Source: an uncultured Paracoccus sp.
GTDB taxonomy: Bacteria > Pseudomonadota > Alphaproteobacteria > Rhodobacterales > Rhodobacteraceae
Length of the DNA stretch: 64,000 nucleotides
Assembly (NCBI RefSeq): GCF_947487305.1
Contig: NZ_CANKWH010000001.1
Span: 310,001-374,000, forward strand
Direction: 5' to 3'
The notes under the pieces are model-generated. The model searched no databases and was not told the DNA's origin. It saw nothing but the letters and a program-made list of their open reading frames with translations. The position numbers and the translations under genes are program-made. Shown one piece after another: positions 27,189 to 35,497 of the stretch; the stretch's first letter is position 1; each line of letters starts with the position of its first letter.

Positions 27189-27971
27189 ATGATCCGGGTC
27201 GAGGATCTGCACAAGCATTTCGGTGGTTTCCGCGCCGTGGACGGCGCCAGCCTGGTGATCGAGGAAGGCTCGATCACCGGCTTGATCGGTCCGAACGGGG
27301 CCGGAAAATCAACATTGTTCAACGTGATCGCCGGGGTTCTTAAACCGACCTCCGGGCGCGTGTTCATGGGCAAGGAGGATATTTCCGGCCTGCCCCCGCA
27401 CGAGCTGTTCCACAAGGGCCTGCTCCGGACCTTCCAGCTGGCGCATGAGTTTTCGTCGATGACGGTGCGCGAGAACCTGATGATGGTGCCCGGCGGCCAG
27501 ACCGGCGAGACCATCGTGAACACCTGGTTCCGCCGGGGCAAGATCGAGCAGGAAGAGGCCGCCTTGCGCAAGAAGGCCGACGAGGTGCTGGACTTCCTCA
27601 CCATCCGCCACCTGACCCATGAAAAGGCCGGCAACCTGTCGGGCGGGCAGAAGAAGCTCCTGGAGCTGGGCCGGACCATGATGGTCGATGCCAATATCGT
27701 CTTCCTGGACGAGGTCGGCGCCGGGGTGAACCGCACGCTGCTGGGCACGATTGCTGACGCCATCCTGCGGCTGAACAAGGAACGCGGCTATACCTTCTGC
27801 GTCATCGAGCATGACATGGATTTCATCGGCAAGATCTGCAACCCGGTCATCGTCATGGCCGAGGGCAAGGTCCTGGCCCAGGGCTCGGCGGCGGATATCA
27901 TGCAGAACGAGGCCGTCATCGAGGCCTATCTGGGCCGAGGCCTGAAGAACAAGGAGATGATCGGCGCATGA
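27189..27971 (+). CDS. livG: Branched-chain amino acid-type ABC transporter ATP-binding protein LivG
   Basis: A 260-residue ABC ATPase with Walker A GPNGAGKST (about 38-46), the LivG-type RTFQLAHEFSSMTVRENLM Q-loop region, signature LSGGQKKLLELGR, Walker B NIVFLDEVGAGVN and the switch His in CVIEHDMDFI. The Walker B aspartate-glutamate pair is intact. The usual LDEPxAG appears as LDEVGAG, a minor variation common in some LivG. Start at ATG 27189 with AGACGAG upstream. It overlaps livF by ATGA. Confidence 0.94.
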   Translation: MIRVEDLHKHFGGFRAVDGASLVIEEGSITGLIGPNGAGKSTLFNVIAGVLKPTSGRVFMGKEDISGLPPHELFHKGLLRTFQLAHEFSSMTVRENLMMVPGGQTGETIVNTWFRRGKIEQEEAALRKKADEVLDFLTIRHLTHEKAGNLSGGQKKLLELGRTMMVDANIVFLDEVGAGVNRTLLGTIADAILRLNKERGYTFCVIEHDMDFIGKICNPVIVMAEGKVLAQGSAADIMQNEAVIEAYLGRGLKNKEMIGA

Positions 27972-28807
27972 GCGACAGCGACGCAGATCAGGCCTTCGGC
28001 AAACGCGGAAACCGCGATGCCTCGATCGTCAACCCCAAGGGCCGGGGCACCGTCGACGGCACCCGCAAGTCCGGTGCCACCAGCCCGGCGGGCGAGAGCC
28101 TGCCCTTTCTCATCGGCGAGAACATGACCGGCGGCTATGGCCGTGGTCCCGACATCCTGCACGACTGCACCATTGCCGTCGATCAGGGCCAGATCGCGGT
28201 GATCGTCGGCCCGAACGGCGCCGGCAAATCGACCGCGATGAAGGCGATCTTCGGGATGCTGGACCTGCGCCAGGGCCGGGTCTGCCTGAACGGGCAGGAC
28301 ATCACCGCGCTGAACCCGCAGGACCGGGTCAAGGCCGGCATGGGCTTCGTGCCGCAGGTGAACAACATCTTCCCCTCGATGACCGTCGAGGAGAATCTGG
28401 AAATGGGCGCCTTCATCCGCAACGACGACATCCGCGAGACGATGGAGCAGGTCTATGAACTGTTCCCCGCCGTTGCCGCCAAACGCAAGCAGGCGGCGGG
28501 CGAGCTGTCGGGCGGACAACGCCAGCAGGTCGCGGTCAGCCGCGCGCTGATGACCCGCCCCAGTGTCCTGATGCTGGACGAGCCGACCGCCGGCGTTTCG
28601 CCCATCGTCATGGACGAGCTCTTCGACCGCATCATCGCCATCGCCCGTGGCGGGCTGCCGGTGCTGATGGTGGAACAGAACGCCCAGCAGGCGATGATGA
28701 TCGCCGACAAGGCCTATGTTCTGGTGCAGGGCGCCAATGCCCATACCGGCACCGGCAAGGAGCTGATGGCCAATGACGAGGTGCGCCGCACCTTCCTGGG
28801 AGGCTGA
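27968..28807 (+). CDS. livF: Branched-chain amino acid-type ABC transporter ATP-binding protein LivF
   Basis: A 279-residue ABC ATPase: Walker A GPNGAGKSTAMKAIFGML (about 79-96), signature LSGGQRQQVAVSRALM, Walker B VLMLDEPTAGVSP, and switch VEQNAQQAM. It has an unusual polar N-terminal extension of about 45 residues, rich in Gly, Asp, Arg and Ser, before the ATPase domain starts at NMTGGYG. LivF of other bacteria is about 235 residues. The ATGA overlap with livG supports this start, so the extension appears real. Its role is unknown. Confidence 0.93.
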   Translation: MSDSDADQAFGKRGNRDASIVNPKGRGTVDGTRKSGATSPAGESLPFLIGENMTGGYGRGPDILHDCTIAVDQGQIAVIVGPNGAGKSTAMKAIFGMLDLRQGRVCLNGQDITALNPQDRVKAGMGFVPQVNNIFPSMTVEENLEMGAFIRNDDIRETMEQVYELFPAVAAKRKQAAGELSGGQRQQVAVSRALMTRPSVLMLDEPTAGVSPIVMDELFDRIIAIARGGLPVLMVEQNAQQAMMIADKAYVLVQGANAHTGTGKELMANDEVRRTFLGG

Positions 28808-28808
28808 G

Positions 28809-29198
28809 ATGAAGCCCTCCCTCACCGCCCTCACCCTTCTCACCGTTCTTGCACCCGCCGCCGCTTCGGCTGCCGCCTCGGGCATCACCTGCCGCTTCAG
28901 CATGGAATGCCTCGACGACGATTGCGCCCCCACGCGCTACGAGGCCGACCTGGAGCTGACGCCCATGGCAATCGATGCCGGTGTCGCCAAGCTGGTCGCC
29001 ACATTCGAGGATGACTCGGAAACCATCAAGTTTCAGGGCATGGACCAGAACGGCTTGCAGCGGCTCTACAATCTGGAGAGCGCTGCGGGCGCACGGCTGC
29101 TGACCGTCTGGCCCGACGGCGTCGCGCGCTATACCACCCATATCGCCGATCCGGCATCAAGCATCACCTATGTCGGCCGCTGCGAGGAACCCCGGTAA
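28809..29198 (+). CDS. Small secreted protein inside the liv operon, unknown
   Basis: A 129-residue protein with a clear signal peptide (about 1-22, LTLLTVLAPAAASAAAS) followed by a compact beta-rich domain with five cysteines after the signal, including CRFSMECLDDDC. It starts one base after the livF stop and its own stop overlaps the livH ATG (TAATG), so it is part of the operon. No family is recognised. Being periplasmic and co-expressed with the transporter, it may assist the binding protein or the permease, but that is inference from position. Confidence 0.75.
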   Translation: MKPSLTALTLLTVLAPAAASAAASGITCRFSMECLDDDCAPTRYEADLELTPMAIDAGVAKLVATFEDDSETIKFQGMDQNGLQRLYNLESAAGARLLTVWPDGVARYTTHIADPASSITYVGRCEEPR

Positions 29199-30205
29199 TG
29201 GATATCCTGAACGCCCTCGTGGCCTTTCTGAACTTCGTCTTCATCCCCGCCGCCGCCTATGGCGCGCAGCTGGCGCTTGGCGCACTGGGGGTGACGCTGA
29301 TCTATGGCATCCTGCGCTTCTCGAACTTCGCCCATGGCGACACCATGGCCTTCGGCACCGCCGTCGTGGTCATCGCCACATGGGGTCTGCAGGCCATGGG
29401 TATCTCGCTGGGGCCGCTGCCCACGGCGCTGCTGGCCCTGCCCGTCGGCATTGCCGCCACCGCGCTGCTGGTGCTGGCGACCGACCGCGTGGTCTATCGC
29501 TTCTACCGGGTGAAACGCGCCGCACCGATCATCCTGGTGATGGCCTCGGTGGGCGTGATGTTCGTCATGAACGGTCTGACCCGTTTGCTGATCGGCGTCG
29601 ATGAATACCGCTTTGACGATGGCGCGCGCTTTGTCATAGATGTGCGCAGCTTCCGCGAATGGTCCGGCCTGCAGGAGGGTCTGGCGCTGAAGACCACGCA
29701 GGTGCTGACCGTGGTGGTCGCGCTGCTGGTGTGCTGGGCGCTGTTCCGCTTCCTGAACAAGACCAAGTCGGGCAAGGCCATGCGCGCCTATTCCGACAAC
29801 GAGGATCTGGCGCTGCTGTCGGGCATCGACCCCGAGAAGGTTGTCCGACTGACCTGGATCATCGCCGCCGGCCTGATGACCATCGCCGGCACGCTTTACG
29901 GTCTCGACAAGTCGTTCAAGGCCTTCAACTACTTCCAGATCCTGCTGCCGATCTTCGCCGCCGCCATCGTCGGTGGCCTCGGCAACCCGCTTGGCGCCAT
30001 CGCCGGCGGTTTCGTGGTGGCCTTCTCCGAGGTCGCCGTGACCTACCCCTGGGTCAAGGTCGCGGGCTACCTGTTCCCCGGATGGGAGCCCGGAAGCCTG
30101 CTGCAACTGCTGTCGACCGAATACAAGTTCGCCGTCAGCTTCGTCATCCTGATCGTCGTCCTGCTGTTCAAGCCCACCGGGCTGTTCCGCGGCAAATCCG
30201 TGTAA
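29198..30205 (+). CDS. livH: Branched-chain amino acid-type ABC transporter permease LivH
   Basis: A 335-residue inner-membrane permease with about eight membrane helices. LivH hallmarks: GALGVTLIYGILRFSNFAHGDTMAFG near the N-terminus and the cytoplasmic EAA-like loop GKAMRAYSDNEDLALLSGIDPEKV that contacts the ATPases, followed by FKAFNYFQILLPIFAAAIVGGLGNPLGAIAGG. The start overlaps the preceding stop codon. It pairs with LivM encoded next. Confidence 0.95.
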   Translation: MDILNALVAFLNFVFIPAAAYGAQLALGALGVTLIYGILRFSNFAHGDTMAFGTAVVVIATWGLQAMGISLGPLPTALLALPVGIAATALLVLATDRVVYRFYRVKRAAPIILVMASVGVMFVMNGLTRLLIGVDEYRFDDGARFVIDVRSFREWSGLQEGLALKTTQVLTVVVALLVCWALFRFLNKTKSGKAMRAYSDNEDLALLSGIDPEKVVRLTWIIAAGLMTIAGTLYGLDKSFKAFNYFQILLPIFAAAIVGGLGNPLGAIAGGFVVAFSEVAVTYPWVKVAGYLFPGWEPGSLLQLLSTEYKFAVSFVILIVVLLFKPTGLFRGKSV

Positions 30206-30217
30206 GGGGGCAAATCC

Positions 30218-31561
30218 ATGTCATCCAATCGTCAAGCCGCTGCCTCCAGCCCCTGGCGCGCGCCGATCCTCTTCGCCATCCTCGCGGTGCTGTTCATCCT
30301 CGAGGGCACAACGCGCAACGCCATGTTCTCGGGCAGCTGGAACACCTCGCTGGCCATCCTGAACATGGGCCTGATCTCGGCGGTCGTCGCGCTTGGTGTG
30401 AACATGCAATGGGGCTATGCGGGGCTGTTCAACGTCGGCGTCGTGGGCTTCCTGGCGCTCGGCGGCCTCGCCCCGGTGCTGGTCTCGCTGCCGCCCGTCG
30501 AGGGCGCCTGGAATGCCGGCGGCCTTCGGGTGCTGGCGGCGCTGGCGGCGGGCCTCGGCACGCTGGCACTTGCCACCGTGGTCTGGCGGCGCATGGCGCG
30601 CGGCATGACCCGTGGCCTTGCCGTGACCGCCGTGCTGATCGTGGGCTTCGTTCTTTACCGCGAGCTTTTCGACCCGGCGGTGATGGCGATCGAGGCCAAC
30701 CGCTCGGCGCAATTCGGCAATATCGGCGGCCTCGGCCTGCCGGTGCTGCTGTCCTGGCCCGTGGGCGGCCTTTTCGCCGCCGCCGCGGCCTGGGCGGTGG
30801 GTAAGGTCGCGCTTGGCCTGCGCTCGGATTATCTGGCCATCGCCACGCTCGGCATCGGCGAGATCATCGTCGCGGTGATGAAGAACGAGGAATGGCTGGC
30901 GCGCGGGGTGAAGAACATCACCTCGATTCCCCGCCCCGTCCCCTACGAGATCGCGCTGCAGCAGAACCCGGAATTCCAGCAGGCAGCGGCGAACTGGGGT
31001 TTCCCGGTGGCCGAGGCCTCGGGCATCTGGGTCAAGCTCTGCTACATGTCGCTGTTCCTCGTGGTGCTTCTGACCTTGATCCTCTTGGCCGAACTGGCGC
31101 TGAAATCGCCCTGGGGCCGGATGATGCGCGCCATCCGCGACAACGAGACCGCCGCCGAGGCCATGGGCAAGAACGTCACCGGTCGGCATCTGCAGGTCTT
31201 CGTCATCGGCTCGGCGGTGATCGGCATTGCCGGTGCGATGATGATCACGCTGGACGGTCTAATGGCACCCGGCGGCTATAACCCGCTGCGCTATACCTTC
31301 CTGATCTGGGTGATGGTGATCGTCGGCGGCTCGGGCAACAACTGGGGCGCGGTGCTGGGCGCGGTGCTGATCTGGTTCCTCTGGATCAAGGTCGAAGTCT
31401 GGGGCCCGCAGTTGATCGGCCTGTTGACCGCCCCCCTGCCCGCCGGCGCGGTGAAAGAGCATCTTCTGGACAGCGCCGCCCATATGCGCTTCATCGCCAT
31501 GGGCCTGGTGCTGCTCTTGGTGCTGCGCTTCGCCCCGCGCGGACTGGTGCCGGAGAAGTAG
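30218..31561 (+). CDS. livM: Branched-chain amino acid-type ABC transporter permease LivM
   Basis: The second permease subunit, 447 residues, longer than E. coli LivM because of an additional hydrophobic region between about 95 and 165. Conserved segments: LNMGLISAVVALGVNMQWGYAGLFNVGVVGF, SDYLAIATLGIGEIIV, and the coupling loop SPWGRMMRAIRDNETAAEAMGKNV. GGSGNNWGAVLGAVLIW lies near the C-terminus. Twelve bases separate it from livH. A hairpin terminator follows the gene. Confidence 0.94.
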   Translation: MSSNRQAAASSPWRAPILFAILAVLFILEGTTRNAMFSGSWNTSLAILNMGLISAVVALGVNMQWGYAGLFNVGVVGFLALGGLAPVLVSLPPVEGAWNAGGLRVLAALAAGLGTLALATVVWRRMARGMTRGLAVTAVLIVGFVLYRELFDPAVMAIEANRSAQFGNIGGLGLPVLLSWPVGGLFAAAAAWAVGKVALGLRSDYLAIATLGIGEIIVAVMKNEEWLARGVKNITSIPRPVPYEIALQQNPEFQQAAANWGFPVAEASGIWVKLCYMSLFLVVLLTLILLAELALKSPWGRMMRAIRDNETAAEAMGKNVTGRHLQVFVIGSAVIGIAGAMMITLDGLMAPGGYNPLRYTFLIWVMVIVGGSGNNWGAVLGAVLIWFLWIKVEVWGPQLIGLLTAPLPAGAVKEHLLDSAAHMRFIAMGLVLLLVLRFAPRGLVPEK

Positions 31562-31586
31562 ACCGGGACCACCGCCCCGAAACGCA

Positions 31587-31614
31587 AACAGCCGCCGGAT
31601 CTCCGGCGGCTGTT
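31587..31614. terminator. Bidirectional hairpin between livM and the J-domain gene
   Basis: A perfect 13-bp inverted repeat, AACAGCCGCCGGA (31587-31599) and TCCGGCGGCTGTT (31602-31614), in the 76-bp gap between two convergent genes. The T tract is short on both strands, but position and strength favour a shared terminator. Confidence 0.7.
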
Positions 31615-31637
31615 GTCATTCCAAAGCGACGAAACCC

Positions 31638-32267
31638 CTATTCGTCGCGGAAATGCCGGCTGTCCTTGATCTGGTCCCAGGCCCAGACCACCTCGGCCAA
31701 CCGGTCCTCGTCGGATCGGTCGCCGCCGTTCATGTCGGGATGCAGATCCTTGACCAGTGACTTGTATTGCTTACGGATCTCGGGCCGGGACCAGCTGTCC
31801 TTGGCCTCGAGGATCTCCAGCGCCTTGCGCTCGGTCGGGGGCAGCTTGCGGCTGATCTTGGCCCGCGCCTCGGCGCTGGTGCCATTGGCCCCCAGAATTT
31901 CCATCGGGTCGCTGACGCCGTGGCGCGCCCATTTCTGTTCCTCGGCGGCGCGGCCAAAGGGCTTTGTCGGGCGTTCCCAGACCGTCGCATTGTCCAGGAA
32001 CTCCTGGAACTCGGCCTCGGACTGGCCCTGGAAATAGTTCCAGTTCAGGTTGTACTCGCGGACGTGATCCTTGCAGAACCAGAAATAGTCATCGAGGTTG
32101 CGCGGGCTTTTCGGCGCGCGGTACTTGCCCGGCTCCTCGCAGCCCTCCTTGTCGCAGCTGCGGGTCGATGTCTCGAAAGCGCCAGACATGCCACGCCGGC
32201 CCTTTGACCTGCGCTTCTTGTCCTTGGCCGCCGAGATATCGAATCCGAACGGGTCGTTATTGGTCAT
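31638..32267 (-). CDS. J-domain (DnaJ-like) protein
   Basis: A 209-residue protein whose J domain is at the C-terminus (about 150-205) rather than the N-terminus: RKQYKSLVKDLHPDMNGG contains the HPD tripeptide needed to stimulate Hsp70 ATPase. The N-terminal half has a possible zinc site with cysteines in RSCDKEGCEE and FWFCKDHV. It is common in Rhodobacteraceae. It is probably a DnaK co-chaperone with a dedicated client, which is not identifiable. It is divergent from bolA, 68 bp apart. Confidence 0.87.
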   Translation of the reverse strand: MTNNDPFGFDISAAKDKKRRSKGRRGMSGAFETSTRSCDKEGCEEPGKYRAPKSPRNLDDYFWFCKDHVREYNLNWNYFQGQSEAEFQEFLDNATVWERPTKPFGRAAEEQKWARHGVSDPMEILGANGTSAEARAKISRKLPPTERKALEILEAKDSWSRPEIRKQYKSLVKDLHPDMNGGDRSDEDRLAEVVWAWDQIKDSRHFRDE

Positions 32268-32335
32268 GTTTCTGCACCTTTGCGACTCGGGAACGAGAGT
32301 TTAGGGTTTTTCGCGGGACATGAAAGGGGTCGAAA

Positions 32336-32602
32336 ATGATGAAACCGCAATTGATCGCGGATGAGATGGCGGAACGGCTGGCGGTGCTGAAGCCCACCCG
32401 GCTGGAGGTCATCGACGAAAGCGAGGGCCATCGCGGCCATTCCGGCTACCAGGAGGGCGGCCAGAGCCATTTCCGCATCCGCATGACCAGCGCCGCTTTC
32501 GCCGGTCTCAGCAGGTTGCAGCAGCACCGGCTGATCCACACGACCCTCGGCGACATCGTGCCGCGTATCCATGCCTTGGCGCTAGAGCTTGAAGCCGCGT
32601 GA
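32336..32602 (+). CDS. bolA: BolA family protein
   Basis: An 88-residue BolA-fold protein. BolA proteins partner monothiol glutaredoxins in iron-sulfur cluster handling and stress responses. Visible features: the loop EVIDESEGHRGHSGYQEGGQSHFRIRM, with a candidate metal-ligand histidine, and the conserved helix LQQHRLIHTTLGD with the invariant His. Two consecutive ATG codons start the frame. Length typical. Confidence 0.9.
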   Translation: MMKPQLIADEMAERLAVLKPTRLEVIDESEGHRGHSGYQEGGQSHFRIRMTSAAFAGLSRLQQHRLIHTTLGDIVPRIHALALELEAA

Positions 32603-32653
32603 CGCTGTGCCTAGAAGGCTGGCAACCCAATCGAGAGCCACGAGGATCAGGTA

Positions 32654-33619
32654 ATGACCGCCCAGAAGGATTTCAACGATCGCATGCTGTCCCTGGGCCT
32701 CGCCCGCGTCAGCGAGGCGGCGGCCCATGCCTCGGCCCTGATGATCGGCCGCGGTGACGAGAAGGCCGCCGATCAGGCCGCTGTGAACGCCATGCGCGAC
32801 CAGCTGAACATGCTGGACATCAAGGGCGTCGTGGTCATCGGCGAGGGCGAGCGTGACGAGGCGCCGATGCTGTTCATCGGCGAAGAGGTCGGCACCGGCA
32901 ACGGTCCGGCGGTGGATATCGCGCTCGACCCGCTGGAAGGCACCACGCTGACCGCCAAGGACATGCCGAACGCGCTGACCGTCATCGCCATGGCACCGCG
33001 CGGCACGCTGCTGCACGCGCCCGATGTCTACATGGACAAGCTGGCCATCGGTCCGGGCTACGACAAGGACGTGGTCAGCCTCGACATGTCGCCTGCGGAA
33101 CGCGTGCGGGCGCTGGCTGCCGCCCGCGGCGTCAAACCCGACAACATCACCGTCTGCATCCTCGAGCGCCCTCGCCACGAGGACATGATCGCCGAGGTGC
33201 GCGAGACCGGCGCGGCGATCCGGCTGATCACCGATGGCGATGTGGCGGGCGTCATCCACACTGCCGAGGCCGAACTGACCGGCATCGACATGTATATGGG
33301 CTCGGGCGGCGCCCCCGAAGGCGTTCTGGCGGCCTCGGCGCTGAAATGCATGGGCGGCCAGATGTGGGGCCGGCTGCTGTTTCGCAACGAGGACGAGAAG
33401 TCCCGCGCCCGCAAGGCCGGAATCAGCGATTTCAACCGCATCTATACCCGCGACGAGATGGTGACTGCCGACGTGATCTTCGCTGCCACCGGCGTCACCA
33501 ATGGTTCGATCGTGGCCGGGGTCAAGCGCGAGCCGCATTACCTGCAGACCGAGACGATCCTGATGCGCTCGAAAACCGGGTCGGTCCGGCGGATGATCTA
33601 TCGCAACCCGATCCGCTGA
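32654..33619 (+). CDS. glpX: Fructose-1,6-bisphosphatase class II (GlpX)
   Basis: GlpX dephosphorylates fructose 1,6-bisphosphate in gluconeogenesis (some members also act on sedoheptulose bisphosphate). The 321-residue protein shows GEGERDEAPMLFIGEEVG and ALDPLEGTTLTAKDMP with the metal-binding Asp/Glu residues, and GSGGAPEGVLAASALKCMGGQMWGRL. Full length. The gene is followed by a hairpin element, then recJ. Gluconeogenesis would be needed for growth on C1-releasing amines, though the link is only contextual. Confidence 0.95.
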   Translation: MTAQKDFNDRMLSLGLARVSEAAAHASALMIGRGDEKAADQAAVNAMRDQLNMLDIKGVVVIGEGERDEAPMLFIGEEVGTGNGPAVDIALDPLEGTTLTAKDMPNALTVIAMAPRGTLLHAPDVYMDKLAIGPGYDKDVVSLDMSPAERVRALAAARGVKPDNITVCILERPRHEDMIAEVRETGAAIRLITDGDVAGVIHTAEAELTGIDMYMGSGGAPEGVLAASALKCMGGQMWGRLLFRNEDEKSRARKAGISDFNRIYTRDEMVTADVIFAATGVTNGSIVAGVKREPHYLQTETILMRSKTGSVRRMIYRNPIR

Positions 33620-33638
33620 TCCGCTGCGGGGCTGAAGC

Positions 33639-33687
33639 TGCGGGGCGCTGCCCCGCACCCCGGGATATTTCTGCGAAAGAGAAACGG
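33639..33687 (+). repeat. Hairpin plus extragenic element, copy 2, between glpX and recJ
   Basis: TGCGGGGC (33639-33646) and GCCCCGCA (33650-33657) form an 8-bp stem with a 3-base loop, directly followed by CCCCGGGATATTT and an A/G-rich tail (GAAAGAGAAACG). The second part matches the element at 3624-3647. It may act as the glpX terminator and overlaps the ribosome-binding region of recJ (ATG at 33689). Confidence 0.45.
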
Positions 33688-33688
33688 C

Positions 33689-35434
33689 ATGGCGGCATAT
33701 CTCGGCGTTGAGCAGTCGCTGACCGGACGGCGCTGGATCGGCCCCGATCCGGCGCGCGAACGGCTGGCCGAGGGTCTGGCGCAATCGGCGCGCCTGCCCT
33801 TGCCGGTGGCGCGGGTGCTGGCCGAACGCGGCGTGCCGCCCGAAGAGGTCGAGGGCTTCCTGACACCCAAGCTGCGCGATCTGCTGCCCGATCCCATGGC
33901 TTTGCGCGACATGGGACCGGCGGCGGCGCGGCTGGTTACGGCGGCGCTGAAGGGCCAGCGCATCGCCGTCTTTGCCGATTACGATGTCGATGGCGGCACA
34001 TCGGCCGCGCTCTTGGTCTGGTGGCTGCGCGCGCTTGGCCGGCCCGACCCGACCCTCTATGTCCCCGACCGCATCGACGAGGGCTATGGTCCCAATCCCG
34101 AGGCAATCGGCGTGCTGGCCGGCGGGCATGACCTGATCATCTGCGTCGATTGCGGCACCCTGTCCCATGACGCGCTGGCGGCGGCAGAGGGCCGCGCCGA
34201 TGTGCTGGTGCTCGATCACCACCAGGGTGGCGAGACGCTGCCCCCGGCACTGGCTGTGGTGAACCCGAACCGGGCGGACGAGGATGGCGCGCTTGGCCAT
34301 CTGTGCGCTGCCGGGGTGGTGTTCCTGGTGCTGGTGCAGGCCGGACGGCTGTTGCGCGAGGCGGGGCAGACAGAACCGGCGCTGATGGCGCTGACCGATC
34401 TGGTGGGGCTGGCGACGGTGGCCGATGTGGCGCCGCTGGTTGGCGTGAACCGGGCCTTTGTTCGCGCCGGTCTGGCCGTCATGGCCCGGCGCGAGCGGCC
34501 GGGTCTGGTGGCGCTGTCGGATGTGGCGCGGCTCGACGGTCCGCCCAATGCCTTCCATCTGGGCTTCCTCCTCGGGCCGCGCATCAATGCCGGTGGCCGG
34601 GTCGGTCGGGCCGATCTGGGGCTGCGCTGCCTGATCGCCCGTGACCCCAGCGAGGCCGCGAAGCTGGCCGCTGAACTGGACGAGTTGAACCGCGACCGCC
34701 GCGCCATCGAGGCCGCCGTGCGCGAGGAGGCGCTGGCGCAGGTCGAGGCGCGGGGTGATGCGGGCCTGAGCTGGGCTGCGGGCGAAGGCTGGCATCCCGG
34801 CGTGGTCGGCATCGTCGCCGCGCGGGTCAAAGAGGCGACCGGCCTGCCTTCGGTGGTGATCGGGGTCGAGCATGGCATCGGCAAGGGCAGCGCGCGTTCC
34901 GTTCCCGGCGTCGATCTGGGCCGGGCGATCCAGCGGCTGGCGCGCGAGGGCTTGCTGATGAAAGGCGGCGGGCACGCCATGGCGGCCGGGCTGACTGTGG
35001 CCGAGGCGGCCATCGCCCCGGCCATGGCGCGTCTGGCCGAATTGCTGGCCCCCGACCTCGACGCCCGCACCGGCATCCATGACCTGCGCATATCGGGCCT
35101 GATCGAACCCGCCGGCGCCACGATCGAGATGTTCCGCCAGATCGAGGATGCCGGCCCCTTCGGACAGGCCGCCCCTGCTCCGCGCTTTGCCTTTGCCGAC
35201 ATGCTGATCGACAGCGCCGCGACCATGGGCGACAGCCACCTGCGGCTGGATTTCCGCAGCCCCGGCAGCCCGCCGATGCAGGCCGTGGCCTGGGGGGCGA
35301 TGAATGGGCCGCTGGGGCCGGCGCTGCTGGGCGCGCGCGGGCGGCGCTTTCACCTGGCCGGCAAGCTCGAGATCAGCACCTGGGGCGGGCGCGAGCGGCT
35401 GCGGCTCAGGCTTGACGACGCGGCGCCGGTCTGA
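33689..35434 (+). CDS. recJ: Single-stranded-DNA-specific exonuclease RecJ
   Basis: RecJ is a 5'-3' ssDNA exonuclease of recombination and mismatch repair. The 581-residue protein has the DHH-phosphoesterase motifs: FADYDVDGGTSAALL (I), CVDCGT (II), LDHHQGG (III, DHH) and HLCAAGVVF, then the DHHA1 domain with GWHPGVVGIVAARVKE and MKGGGHAMAAGLTV, and a C-terminal OB-fold (GPFGQAAPAPRFAF). Complete. Confidence 0.95.
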   Translation: MAAYLGVEQSLTGRRWIGPDPARERLAEGLAQSARLPLPVARVLAERGVPPEEVEGFLTPKLRDLLPDPMALRDMGPAAARLVTAALKGQRIAVFADYDVDGGTSAALLVWWLRALGRPDPTLYVPDRIDEGYGPNPEAIGVLAGGHDLIICVDCGTLSHDALAAAEGRADVLVLDHHQGGETLPPALAVVNPNRADEDGALGHLCAAGVVFLVLVQAGRLLREAGQTEPALMALTDLVGLATVADVAPLVGVNRAFVRAGLAVMARRERPGLVALSDVARLDGPPNAFHLGFLLGPRINAGGRVGRADLGLRCLIARDPSEAAKLAAELDELNRDRRAIEAAVREEALAQVEARGDAGLSWAAGEGWHPGVVGIVAARVKEATGLPSVVIGVEHGIGKGSARSVPGVDLGRAIQRLAREGLLMKGGGHAMAAGLTVAEAAIAPAMARLAELLAPDLDARTGIHDLRISGLIEPAGATIEMFRQIEDAGPFGQAAPAPRFAFADMLIDSAATMGDSHLRLDFRSPGSPPMQAVAWGAMNGPLGPALLGARGRRFHLAGKLEISTWGGRERLRLRLDDAAPV

Positions 35435-35497
35435 GGCGGCTGGCCCTTCCCCCTCCCCCTCGCTAACCTGCCGCCTGACCCGAGAAGGAGATTCCCC

